From assembly GCA_041913905.1 (NCBI GenBank), contig JAYSEK010000024.1, positions 21,926-85,925 of the forward strand: a stretch of 64,000 nt of DNA. The letters are read 5' to 3'. The position numbers and the translations under genes were made by a program. Every line of letters begins with the position of its first letter. The first letter of the stretch is position 1. Positions 35,307 to 43,205 of this stretch are shown here, in pieces. Source of the DNA: Roseateles_B sp041913905. GTDB taxonomy: Bacteria > Pseudomonadota > Gammaproteobacteria > Burkholderiales > Burkholderiaceae_C. Under the pieces are notes generated by a model. It had not been told where the DNA came from. It worked only from the letters and a program-made list of their open reading frames with translations, and ran no database searches.

Positions 35307-35315
35307 TGGGGATAA
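35307..35315 (+). promoter_or_regulatory. Near DnaA box
   Basis: TGGGGATAA, one mismatch from the DnaA box, same orientation as the others in this region. Confidence 0.45.
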
Positions 35316-35423
35316 GTCAGGCCCCTGGAGGGGCTTGTTGGCGCCGGTCAAGCCCAGGGCTGTGCTGCATTGCAGGGACAAGCTGCCAGGGCAGGGCTGG
35401 ACAGGCCGGGCATCCCCAGTCCC

Positions 35424-35432
35424 TGTGGACAA
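35424..35432 (+). promoter_or_regulatory. Near DnaA box
   Basis: TGTGGACAA (TTGTCCACA on the other strand), one mismatch from the consensus box, same orientation as the perfect boxes and 180 bp upstream of minC. Confidence 0.5.
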
Positions 35433-35589
35433 ACTTGTGAGTCCTCTGGCGAAAGCATGTCTAAGTCTTTGAAAGCACAGGCTTTGCATTGCATTGCTCA
35501 AGATTTCAGCAGCAGAGCTGCCACCAGTTCCTGACCACGGAGGCCTGAGATGCGGGGGAACGCGGAGGGGGGCGCTGTGTTCTGGCCGC

Positions 35590-35595
35590 TAAAAT
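35590..35595 (+). promoter_or_regulatory. Putative -10 hexamer for minCDE
   Basis: TAAAAT within GCTAAAATCGC (35588-35598). The same 11-mer is found upstream of yebC (52164-52174). A start site near 35602 would give minC a leader of 11 nt (ATG 35613) or 23 nt (ATG 35625). No clear -35 is visible. Confidence 0.5.
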
Positions 35596-35612
35596 CGCGC
35601 GATTTGCAGCCA

Positions 35613-36482
35613 ATGGCCGTATTCATGGGGCAGGGAACCATTTCGCAGAAGTCAGAGAAACCCGCTCAGGGCAGGGAATCGGCCACGACCGATGTGTTCG
35701 AGCTTCGCAGTGCTTCCATCGGCGCCTTCAGCCTGGTGCTGCGCAGTGGCGACCTGACCCAGTTGGCGCAGGCCTTGCAGCAGCGCCTGGGTGACACGCC
35801 GGAGGTTTTCAACCAGGATCCCGTGGTGCTGGACCTGAGCCAGCTGCCGGCCGATTCCCAGCCGGCCGACGATGGCCAATTGAGCCTGGAAGTGAGCCTG
35901 GAAGCCGCCGCCGCAGCACTGGACTTCCCCGCGCTGATCGCCTTGCTGCGGCGTTTCCGCATGCAGGCGGTGGCCGTCAGCGGGGCATCGGCTGAGCAGT
36001 TGGCGGCGGCTCAAGCGGCGGGTCTGGCGGAGGCCGATGCACCGGCGCCGCGGGCCGAGTCGCCGCGCGTCGAGACCGTGGTCAAGGAGGTGGTGCGCGA
36101 GGTGATCGTGGAGCGCGAGGTGCCGGTGGCGATGCCTTCCGAACCCAGCCGCACCTTGATCCTCGACAAGCCCCTGCGTTCCGGCCAGCAGGTCTACGCC
36201 AAGGGGGCGGACCTGGTGGTGATGGCCCTGGTCAACCACGGGGCCGAAGTCATTGCCGACGGCAACATCCACGTTTACGCCCCTCTGCGCGGCAAGGCCA
36301 TTGCCGGTGCGCGCGGCAATACCGAGGCGCGCATCTTTGCGGCCAGCCTGGAAGCCGAACTGATCGCCATCGCCGGCATCTACCGCACCACCGAGAACCC
36401 CCTGCCCGCTGAGGTGCTGGGCAAGCCGGCCCAAGTCCGGCTGGAGGGCGAGAAGCTGGTGATGGAAGCCCTGAAACTCTGA
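35613..36482 (+). CDS. minC: Septum site-determining protein MinC
   Basis: MinC, 289 aa, the FtsZ-polymerisation inhibitor. N-terminal MinC_N domain (FELRSASIGAFSLVLRSGDLTQLAQALQQRL; about 25-140), a charged Glu/Val-rich linker (ETVVKEVVREVIVEREV, about 150-170), and the C-terminal beta-helix MinC_C domain (LRSGQQVYAKGADLVVMALVNHGAEVIADGNIHVYAPLRGKAIAGARG). The linker is longer than in E. coli. The start is 35613 or 35625; neither has a clear ribosome-binding site. First gene of minCDE, transcribed away from the DnaA-box region. Confidence 0.94.
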   Translation: MAVFMGQGTISQKSEKPAQGRESATTDVFELRSASIGAFSLVLRSGDLTQLAQALQQRLGDTPEVFNQDPVVLDLSQLPADSQPADDGQLSLEVSLEAAAAALDFPALIALLRRFRMQAVAVSGASAEQLAAAQAAGLAEADAPAPRAESPRVETVVKEVVREVIVEREVPVAMPSEPSRTLILDKPLRSGQQVYAKGADLVVMALVNHGAEVIADGNIHVYAPLRGKAIAGARGNTEARIFAASLEAELIAIAGIYRTTENPLPAEVLGKPAQVRLEGEKLVMEALKL

Positions 36483-36534
36483 GCCGTCCGCTGTCGGGAC
36501 GGCCGATCAACTTGATGAAGAAGGAAGGCAATCG

Positions 36535-37350
<816 letters not shown>

Positions 37351-37363
37351 AGGAGCGTCCGCA

Positions 37364-37624
37364 ATGGGTTTCCTCTCGTTTTTCATTGGTGAGAAGAAAA
37401 GCACGGCCAGCGTCGCCAAGGAGCGCCTGCAGCTGATTCTTGCGCACGAGCGCAACGGTCGCAGCGCCAGCCCCGATTACCTGCCGCAACTGCAGAAGGA
37501 GCTGGTGGCGGTGATCTCCAAGTACGTCTCCATCAACCCGGACGACATCAAGGTGCACATGGAGCGCCAGGACAACCTCGAAGTGCTGGAGGTCAAGATC
37601 GAGCTGCCGGAGCCGGGCCGCTGA
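37364..37624 (+). CDS. minE: Cell division topological specificity factor MinE
   Basis: MinE, 86 aa, which stimulates MinD ATPase. The N-terminal membrane/MinD-binding part (MGFLSFFIGEKKSTASVAKERLQLILAHER) and the C-terminal topological domain (YLPQLQKELVAVISKYVSINPDDIKV) are standard in length and sequence. A terminator follows 21 bp after the stop. Confidence 0.98.
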   Translation: MGFLSFFIGEKKSTASVAKERLQLILAHERNGRSASPDYLPQLQKELVAVISKYVSINPDDIKVHMERQDNLEVLEVKIELPEPGR

Positions 37625-37645
37625 ATCATTGAGCGCTGAACGTGC

Positions 37646-37673
37646 AAAGGGCCGGTCGTCTGACCGGCCCTTT
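37646..37673 (+). terminator. Rho-independent terminator after minE (bidirectional)
   Basis: AAAGGGCCGGTC (37646-37657), loop GTCT, GACCGGCCCTTT (37662-37673): a perfect 12-bp stem. The A/T ends let it work on both strands, serving minCDE and the convergent acyltransferase gene. Confidence 0.8.
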
Positions 37674-37697
37674 GTGCTTGTGCGGGGCGAACCGCCC

Positions 37698-38318
37698 TCA
37701 GGCGTGGTCGAACTGCTGGGCGTTCTTGCCCTTGAACGGGGCGTAGAAGGCCTTGATCTTGGCCATGTCGGCCTCGATGTCGCCCGTGGGGATGAAGACC
37801 GGTCCCAGGCCACTGAGCTTGCGGGCGTAGTCCATGTACGCCATCACGATGGGCACCTCGGCGGTGACGGCGATCCAGTAGAAGCCGGTCTTCCAGTAGC
37901 GGGTCTTGCTGCGCGTGCCTTCGGGCGGCACCACCAACTGCAGTGGGCCATCGGCGGCCTTGAGGGCTTCGGCGGAGGCCGCCACCAGGTTGTTGCTCTT
38001 CTCCCGCTGCACGGCGATGCCGCCCAGCCAGCGCATGATGGGACCGAAGGGGAAGCGGAAGATCTGCGCCTTGCCCATCCAGTAGATGTTCAGGCGCAGC
38101 GCGAAGGCCACCATCAGCGTGTAGGGCAGGTCCCAGTTGCTGGTATGCGGGGCGGCGATCAGCACGCACTTGTCCTGCCCGGGCGGCAGCTCGCCATCCA
38201 GCTTCCAGCCGGTCAGGCGCAAAAAGCCCACCGAGAAAGCCCGCAGCACGGAGTTGACGACGGGGGTGGTGAAGATCGTGCGCTGCATGCGGGTGGGGCG
38301 AAAGAGAAAACCCGCCAT
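37698..38318 (-). CDS. PlsC-type lysophospholipid acyltransferase-like protein
   Basis: A 206-aa acyltransferase with the HX4D motif (APHTSNWDLPYTL) and the second block VPPEGTRSKTRYWKTGFYWIA. This belongs to the glycerolphosphate-acyltransferase-like superfamily; the HTSNWD variant is typical of small proteins annotated as 1-acyl-G3P acyltransferase-like, whose acceptor is often unknown. A paralogue lies at 54279-54959 (PHTSNWDF, APEGTRSRTEGW). The start at 38318 is chosen because it precedes a hydrophobic N-terminus; 38288 is an alternative. Convergent with minE. Confidence 0.8.
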   Translation of the reverse strand: MAGFLFRPTRMQRTIFTTPVVNSVLRAFSVGFLRLTGWKLDGELPPGQDKCVLIAAPHTSNWDLPYTLMVAFALRLNIYWMGKAQIFRFPFGPIMRWLGGIAVQREKSNNLVAASAEALKAADGPLQLVVPPEGTRSKTRYWKTGFYWIAVTAEVPIVMAYMDYARKLSGLGPVFIPTGDIEADMAKIKAFYAPFKGKNAQQFDHA

Positions 38319-38423
38319 TATCCCGCCAGGCACGCCGCGCCCCTTGCCCATTTCTAGAGCAGGCCAACAAAATCCGTGAAGAAACAAGCACTTGCCTCAT
38401 CGCTGCAAAGGCCATGCACGGAC

Positions 38424-38446
38424 TTGTCCACAGGCGCTGTGGATGG
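38424..38446. promoter_or_regulatory. Inverted pair of DnaA-like boxes
   Basis: TTGTCCACA (38424-38432) and TGTGGATGG (38438-38446) face each other; TCCACAG and CTGTGGA form a 7-bp stem with a GCG loop (38427-38443). It lies just downstream of the ferredoxin gene (minus) and upstream of the acyltransferase gene. It may be a terminator-like stem or an extra DnaA site; there is no T-run. Confidence 0.4.
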
Positions 38447-38447
38447 C

Positions 38448-38780
38448 TCAGCCATGGCCGTCCGCGGGCTCTTCCAGGCTTTCATCCGCGGCTGCCTCGA
38501 TCCGCAGGTCGGAGCAGGGCCGAGCTACGCAGGGCAGGAACCAGCCCTCGGCTTTCTCTTCGGCACTCAAGCCCGGCCACTCGATCAGGTACTCGACCTG
38601 GCCGGACAACAGCCGTCGCATGCAGGCCCGGCAGGTGCCGGCGCGACAGGAACTCAGCAGCCCGCCGCCTTCGCGCAGGCTGGCGCGCAGCACGGTGAGA
38701 TCGGCAGGGCAGTCGAAGCCGTCCTCGGGCTGGCCGGGATGGAACTGGATGCGGTAAAGATCGGACGTTTGTGGTGGCAT
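38448..38780 (-). CDS. [2Fe-2S] ferredoxin, plant/adrenodoxin type
   Basis: A 110-aa ferredoxin starting MPPQTSDLYRIQF. It has the plant-type cluster motif C-x4-C-x2-C (CRAGTCRAC) with a fourth cysteine in FLPCVARP. Such stand-alone ferredoxins feed oxygenases or reductases; no partner is adjacent. The start is the ATG at 38780; an upstream extension of the open frame to 39176 is antisense to the CheX-like gene and is rejected. Divergent from the CheX-like gene over 103 bp. Confidence 0.86.
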   Translation of the reverse strand: MPPQTSDLYRIQFHPGQPEDGFDCPADLTVLRASLREGGGLLSSCRAGTCRACMRRLLSGQVEYLIEWPGLSAEEKAEGWFLPCVARPCSDLRIEAAADESLEEPADGHG

Positions 38781-38883
38781 CGGCACATGATGCCAGCCTG
38801 CGCCAGGCTTTCGTGAAATGCGAGACAGCCTGGCCCGCAAACGCTTGGCGCTGGTTCGGCAGCCGGCGCACACTGGGTGCCGC

Positions 38884-39423
38884 ATGCACGCTGCGCGCCC
38901 CCACCCCGAACTGGAAATGACGCTGGCCAGTGCCTGGTCATCGCTGGCGGGGGAGCGCTGCGCCTTCACCAGCCTGGACACCATGCCCGACATCCAGCCC
39001 GGTGATGCCTGTTTCCGCCTGCCGGTGTTGCGCCCGGACGGCCTGGAGGCGGGCCGGGTGCTTCTGGTGCTGGGTGATGAAGAGTCGCACCAGCTGGGGG
39101 CCTCGATGTTCGGCCTGCCGCTGGATGAACTCGGTCCCTCCGAACTCGACGACGCCACGGCCGAGCTCTGCAACATCTTCGGCAGCTGCTTGGTGAAGGC
39201 GCTGGATGCTCACCCACAGCTGGAACTGGGCCTGCCCCGGCGGGCCAGCGCAGGGGCCGTAGAAGCGCTCTGCAGCCTGAGCATGCCGCACCTGATGCTG
39301 GCAGCGACGATGGGGCCGCAGCGTGTCGTCGTGGCCTACTTCGACCGCGAATGCGGTGCCGAACATTTGGACGAACCGCAAGCATTTCCGCCTTCCAAGG
39401 ATCCGCGCCATGGTCGCCCATAG
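38884..39423 (+). CDS. CheX/CheC-like chemotaxis phosphatase-fold protein
   Basis: A 179-aa protein of the CheC/CheX phosphatase fold. The diagnostic helix reads ELDDATAELCNIFGSCLVKALDAHPQLELGLP, with an E-x2-N pair (ELCN) and a Pro about 21 residues after the Asn, close to the catalytic pattern of CheX ((D/S)x3Ex2N-x~22-P). The stretch before it (GRVLLVLGDEESHQLGASMFG) fits the CheX beta-strand/helix. Known CheX enzymes dephosphorylate CheY-P. It overlaps the REC-CheX-like gene by 14 bp, which may provide its substrate receiver (inference). The start could also be 38917. Confidence 0.72.
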   Translation: MHAARPHPELEMTLASAWSSLAGERCAFTSLDTMPDIQPGDACFRLPVLRPDGLEAGRVLLVLGDEESHQLGASMFGLPLDELGPSELDDATAELCNIFGSCLVKALDAHPQLELGLPRRASAGAVEALCSLSMPHLMLAATMGPQRVVVAYFDRECGAEHLDEPQAFPPSKDPRHGRP

Positions 39424-40330
39424 CCCCCCTTCGCTGCGCGTGCTGGTCGTCGACGACAGCCGCGCCATCCAGGCCATCATCGCCCGCGTGCTGGAGAACG
39501 CCGGCCTGGGCCCCATGGTGATCGAGACGGCAGGCAACGGGGAGCAGGCCCTGCGCATGGTCACGGCGCAGCCGCCGGATCTGGTCATCTCCGACTGGCA
39601 CATGCCCGTGGTCAGCGGCATCGAGATGCTGCAGACGCTGCGGCAGCTCGGCGGCGGCACGGTCAAGGTCGGTTTCGTGACCACGGAGACGGCCGAGCGG
39701 CACCTGGACCAGGCACGCAGCAATGGCGCGGTCTTCGTGATCAACAAGCCTTTCAAGGACGAAGACCTGCTGCGCGAGGTGCAAAAGGCGCTGGCCGAAC
39801 GCGTGCAGCAGCTCAAGGCGCCGCCCCCGCCACCGGCCGGCACGCCCTCGGCGCTGGAGTCCGAAGCCGCGCTGACCGCGCTGGTCAAGCTGCAGATGGG
39901 GCAGATTCCCTTCCGCTTGATCGCGGCCCCCGGGCAGGCGCTGGAGGATTTGAAGCTGCCGCATGACCTGGCGGTCTATGCGCTGGATGGCCAGAAGACG
40001 CCCTACGCGCTGGGCATTCTCGACGTCAACGCCTGCTGCATCCTGGGCGGCGGCGGCGCGCGCCTGCAGCCGCCGCCGGTGCGCCAGGCCATGCAGGCCG
40101 GCAAGCCTGCGCCGGAGATGATGCAGTTCGCCGACCATTTCCTGCGCTCGGCGGCGGGCATTCTTTGCCATGCCGAGGGCATGGGTGCGCCGGCGCTGCG
40201 CATCGTCAACCTGGTGCCCAAGCCCTTTGACAAGCTGCAGGCGCTGCTGGTGCGCAATCGCGGGCGCAGCGACTACCGCATTGCAGTTCCCGGCTACGGC
40301 GAGGGGAGGTTGGCATTCATTCGCTGCTGA
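39410..40330 (+). CDS. Response regulator with C-terminal CheX-like domain
   Basis: A 306-aa fusion: receiver (VVDDSRAIQAIIARVLENAG, phosphoacceptor in VISDWHMPVVSG, NKPF lysine; about 8-130), a Pro-rich linker (PPPPPAG), and a C-terminal ~155-residue CheX/CheC-like domain (YALGILDVNACCILGGGGARLQ; MMQFADHFLRSAAGIL). The helix that should carry the ExxN catalytic pair is degenerate (ADHF region), unlike in the upstream neighbour, so this domain may be a binding rather than a catalytic module. The ATG overlaps the upstream CheX-like gene by 14 bp; AAGGA lies 8 nt upstream. Operon of at least three genes. Confidence 0.75.
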   Translation: MVAHSPPSLRVLVVDDSRAIQAIIARVLENAGLGPMVIETAGNGEQALRMVTAQPPDLVISDWHMPVVSGIEMLQTLRQLGGGTVKVGFVTTETAERHLDQARSNGAVFVINKPFKDEDLLREVQKALAERVQQLKAPPPPPAGTPSALESEAALTALVKLQMGQIPFRLIAAPGQALEDLKLPHDLAVYALDGQKTPYALGILDVNACCILGGGGARLQPPPVRQAMQAGKPAPEMMQFADHFLRSAAGILCHAEGMGAPALRIVNLVPKPFDKLQALLVRNRGRSDYRIAVPGYGEGRLAFIRC

Positions 40331-40391
40331 TGTTGCCGATAAGAGCCTTGGGCGCAGCCTCGCGCCGGGAAAGGAACAGGTCGCTCTGATC

Positions 40392-41510
40392 ATGGCGCTG
40401 GAGTTTTCGCTCGACAGCCTGGCGGTGGTGTCCGTCTTCGTGGCCAACGCCGCGGTGATGGTGATCACCATCGGCACCTACTGGCGGATGACGCGCTACG
40501 AGCAGAGCAACCACATCCACATCGTCAACGCCCTGCGCGAGACCCGCGATGCCGGGCGCGAGATGAAGATCGCGGCCCATGAGCTGATCCGCGTGGCGGA
40601 GCGCGGCGGCCTGGTGGGTGGGGGCGGCGGCGGCAGCCTGGGGGCGGACGACGTGCGCCAGCTGGACGAGCTGATGAAGCTGGTGCGCGGCCTGCTGGAT
40701 GCCTACGGCGCGCAGGACGACGACGGCGCTGCGGCCGACGAGGCCGACGACGCCCGCTGGCCCGACTCGGTCCATGAGATGAGCAGCGAGCTGATGGAGC
40801 AATTGCGGCGCAGCCATCGCAACGAGGTGGACCGCCTGGTGGCGCAGCGGCGGCGCATGCAGGTGGAGCTGGGCCTGACGCGCGAGCGCCTGGATGACGC
40901 ACTCAAGCAGCTGAGCGCCTCGCGCCACCGCGGTGGCGGCTCGGCCGGGTCCGGCCCGGAGCTGCAGGTGCTGCGCCAGCAGCTGGATTCCGTGCGCACG
41001 CAGCTGCAGCAGGCGCAGGACCGGCAGTACCTGGCCGAGACCCGCGCCGAGAAGGCCGAGCGCACGAACGCCAAGCTGCAGAAGGAGCTGGAGGAGCTGG
41101 CCCTCGCGCCCAAGCCCGCCGCACAGAATGCCCATGCGCCGGAGATGATGAAGCTGCTGGAGCGCGAGGCCCTGATGCTGCGCGAGCAGCTGGCCGAGGC
41201 GGAACGCACCATCCAGAAGCTGCGTGCCGAGCTGGCAGCGCTGGCCGCGAATCCGCCCGAGCATGTGGACGAGCAGGCCATGGACGAGATCCGCGAGCGC
41301 CTGGAGCGCGAGGTCGAACAGCTGCGCGGCAAGATCGACGACCTGCAGGACGCCCTGAAGCGCAACCAGGTCGAGAAGGACTTCATCGAGGAGCACTACC
41401 TCAAGGAAGCGCAGAAGAACGACGAGGCACGCCAGAACGAGGCGCGCCTGGAGGCCGAGGCCGCGGCGGCGGCCATGGAGTTCGTGGGCAAGACGCCCGG
41501 CGGGCGTTGA
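40392..41510 (+). CDS. Membrane-anchored coiled-coil protein of unknown function
   Basis: A 372-aa protein with one N-terminal membrane segment (VVSVFVANAAVMVITIGTYW, about 12-31) and a long cytosolic part that is mostly coiled coil: a Gly-rich break at ~72-82 (GGGGGGSLG), then helices at ~120-190 and ~190-360 built of LxxxLxxxL/EAExxR heptads with abundant Glu, Arg, Gln. The C-terminus ends EAEAAAAAMEFVGKTPGGR. No catalytic motif is seen. It follows the CheX-like pair by 61 bp on the same strand, which suggests a scaffold for these phosphosignalling proteins (inference). I do not recognise the family. Confidence 0.7.
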   Translation: MALEFSLDSLAVVSVFVANAAVMVITIGTYWRMTRYEQSNHIHIVNALRETRDAGREMKIAAHELIRVAERGGLVGGGGGGSLGADDVRQLDELMKLVRGLLDAYGAQDDDGAAADEADDARWPDSVHEMSSELMEQLRRSHRNEVDRLVAQRRRMQVELGLTRERLDDALKQLSASRHRGGGSAGSGPELQVLRQQLDSVRTQLQQAQDRQYLAETRAEKAERTNAKLQKELEELALAPKPAAQNAHAPEMMKLLEREALMLREQLAEAERTIQKLRAELAALAANPPEHVDEQAMDEIRERLEREVEQLRGKIDDLQDALKRNQVEKDFIEEHYLKEAQKNDEARQNEARLEAEAAAAAMEFVGKTPGGR

Positions 41511-41650
41511 GCGCTGCGGCTCGCGCGCTGTGCGGGGCCAGGTCTTGCCCTGCCGGCTGAGGGACAATCAGCGGTTCCCCTTTTTTGCTTCCCCGGCGTC
41601 CCCCGGCATGCTCCCGCCGATTGGGCGGACTCCTGGCGCTGCTCCTGACC

Positions 41651-42166
41651 ATGCTCAAGTACCTGGCCGGCTATCCGGCTGCCCTCCAGGCCCAAGTCCT
41701 GCAGATGATCGACGCCGGGCGCCTGGGCGACTATCTGTCCGAGCGCTATGCCGAGCCGCACACGGTGCAGAGCGATCGCGCGCTGTTCGACTACACGCAG
41801 GCGCTCAAGCAGCGTCATCTGCGCAATGCGGCGCCGCTGGACAAGGTCTGCTATGACAGCAAGCTCAAGGTGGTCCAGCACGCGCTGGGCACGCACACCC
41901 GGGCCACGCGGGTGCAGGGCAGCCAGCTCAAGAGCCGGCGCGAGATCCGCATCGCGAGCCTGTTCCGCGAGGCGCCGGCCGACTTCCTGAAGATGATCGT
42001 GGTCCATGAGCTGGCGCACCTGAAGGAGCTGGATCACAGCAAGGCCTTCTACCAGCTGTGCCAGCACATGGAGCCCCGCTACGGCCAGCTGGAGCTGGAC
42101 CTGCGCCTGTACCTGACCTGGCGCGAGCTGCCCGCGGCGGCGCCCGTGGCGGAGGCTGCACCATGA
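41651..42166 (+). CDS. YgjP-like zinc metallopeptidase (M48/DUF45-type)
   Basis: A 171-aa protein with the zinc motif HELAHLKELDHSKAFYQLCQHMEP (HExxH plus a downstream His), the pattern of the YgjP/DUF45 putative peptidases, which lack membrane segments. The middle carries YTQALKQRHLRNAAPLDKVCYDSKL. The start at 41651 (MLKYLAGYP) fits; the frame is open from 41585. Its stop overlaps the dusC start by 4 bp (ATGA), so the two are co-transcribed. Confidence 0.82.
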   Translation: MLKYLAGYPAALQAQVLQMIDAGRLGDYLSERYAEPHTVQSDRALFDYTQALKQRHLRNAAPLDKVCYDSKLKVVQHALGTHTRATRVQGSQLKSRREIRIASLFREAPADFLKMIVVHELAHLKELDHSKAFYQLCQHMEPRYGQLELDLRLYLTWRELPAAAPVAEAAP

Positions 42167-43197
42167 TTCTGCTGGCGCCCATGGAGGGCCTGCTGGACCA
42201 CATGCTGCGCGACGTGCTGACCCGCGTGGGCGGCATCGACCGCTGTGTCAGCGAGTTCATCCGCATCACCGACATGCTGCTGCCGCGGCGCGTCTTCACC
42301 CGCATCGTGCCCGAGCTGCTGCAGGGCGGGCGCACGCCGGCGGGCGTGCCCGTGCGTGCCCAGCTGCTGGGCTCGGACCCCGTCTGCATGGCCGAGAACG
42401 CCGCACGGCTGGCGGAGCTGAACCCTGCCGGCATCGACCTCAACTTCGGCTGTCCCGCCAAGTGCGTCAACCGCCACCGCGGCGGCGCGGTGCTGCTGGA
42501 CGAGCCGGAGCTGATCGCCGAGATCGTGGCCGCGGTGCGCCGCGCCATCCCGGCCGGCATGCCGCTGTCGGCCAAGATGCGTCTGGGCTACATGGACCAG
42601 TCGCGCACGCTGGACTGCGCCCGTGCCATGGCCGAAGCGGGTGCCGAGGAACTGGTGATCCATGCCCGCACCAAGGCCGATGGCTACAAGCCGCCCGCCT
42701 ACTGGGACCGCATCGCCCACGTGCGCGAGGCCCTGGGCCCCGCCGTGGCGGTGGTGGCCAACGGCGAGGTCTGGACCGTGGATGACGCACTGCGCTGCCG
42801 GCGGGAATCGGGCTGTGACGCGCTGATGCTGGGTCGCGGCATGGTGGCCAACCCGGGGCTGGCGCTGGCCGTGCGCGGGCTGGCCGGCGGCGAAGGCGCG
42901 GGGCTTGACTGGGGCGCCTTGCAGCCGCTGATGCTGCAGTTCTGGCGCCAGGTGCAGACCCACGTCCAGCCCAAACACCAGGCCGGACGGCTCAAGCAAT
43001 GGCTGCATTACCTGCGCCGCCACTACCCGGAGGCGGGCGAGGCCTACCAGCGGGTGCGGACGCTGAATGCCCCGGCCGAGCTGGAGTCGGCCTACTTCGG
43101 GGCGCTGGCTCGGCCGGGCGCAGTTCGCCCCGGCGACGCCCAGCGCGAGCGCCCCCCGGTGCAAGCCCCGAGGCTGCTGGCCGAAGGCTGCGCTTAG
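42163..43197 (+). CDS. dusC: tRNA-dihydrouridine(16) synthase
   Basis: Dus-family flavoenzyme, 344 aa, which reduces uridine to dihydrouridine in tRNA. N-terminal LAPMEGLLDHMLRDVL (FMN-binding strand), the substrate helix GIDLNFGCPAKCVNRHRGGAVLL with the catalytic Cys, KMRLGYMDQSRTLD, and VVANGEVWTVDDA. The APMEG opening and HARTKADGYKPPAYWD region fit the DusC subgroup. The C-terminal ~30 residues are Pro/Arg-rich and extend beyond the fold. It starts at 42163 in ATGA overlap with the upstream gene. Confidence 0.92.
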   Translation: MILLAPMEGLLDHMLRDVLTRVGGIDRCVSEFIRITDMLLPRRVFTRIVPELLQGGRTPAGVPVRAQLLGSDPVCMAENAARLAELNPAGIDLNFGCPAKCVNRHRGGAVLLDEPELIAEIVAAVRRAIPAGMPLSAKMRLGYMDQSRTLDCARAMAEAGAEELVIHARTKADGYKPPAYWDRIAHVREALGPAVAVVANGEVWTVDDALRCRRESGCDALMLGRGMVANPGLALAVRGLAGGEGAGLDWGALQPLMLQFWRQVQTHVQPKHQAGRLKQWLHYLRRHYPEAGEAYQRVRTLNAPAELESAYFGALARPGAVRPGDAQRERPPVQAPRLLAEGCA

Positions 43198-43205
43198 CAT
43201 CGCGC

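Larger units (their letters stand above)
34580..35612. other. Gene-free region with DnaA-box cluster
   Basis: About 1 kb without a credible gene between the small basic protein and minC; short ORFs here lack ribosome-binding sites and conserved content. It contains two perfect DnaA boxes and at least four one-mismatch boxes, nearly all reading TGTGGATAA on the plus strand, and an AT-rich stretch (35041-35220, 53% A+T by direct count, versus about a third in flanking genes). Gene orientation switches from mainly minus to mainly plus across it. It is a candidate replication-control region (origin, or DnaA-titrating or reactivating site). Confidence 0.6.

Noticed and set aside
35220..35501. Minus-strand ORF of 93 codons in the DnaA-box region
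   Set aside because: No ribosome-binding site or motif, composition unlike the neighbouring genes, and it overlaps near-boxes.
38448..39176. Extended N-terminus for the ferredoxin gene
   Set aside because: The extension overlaps the CheX-like gene in antisense and lacks family features; the ferredoxin fold starts at 38780.
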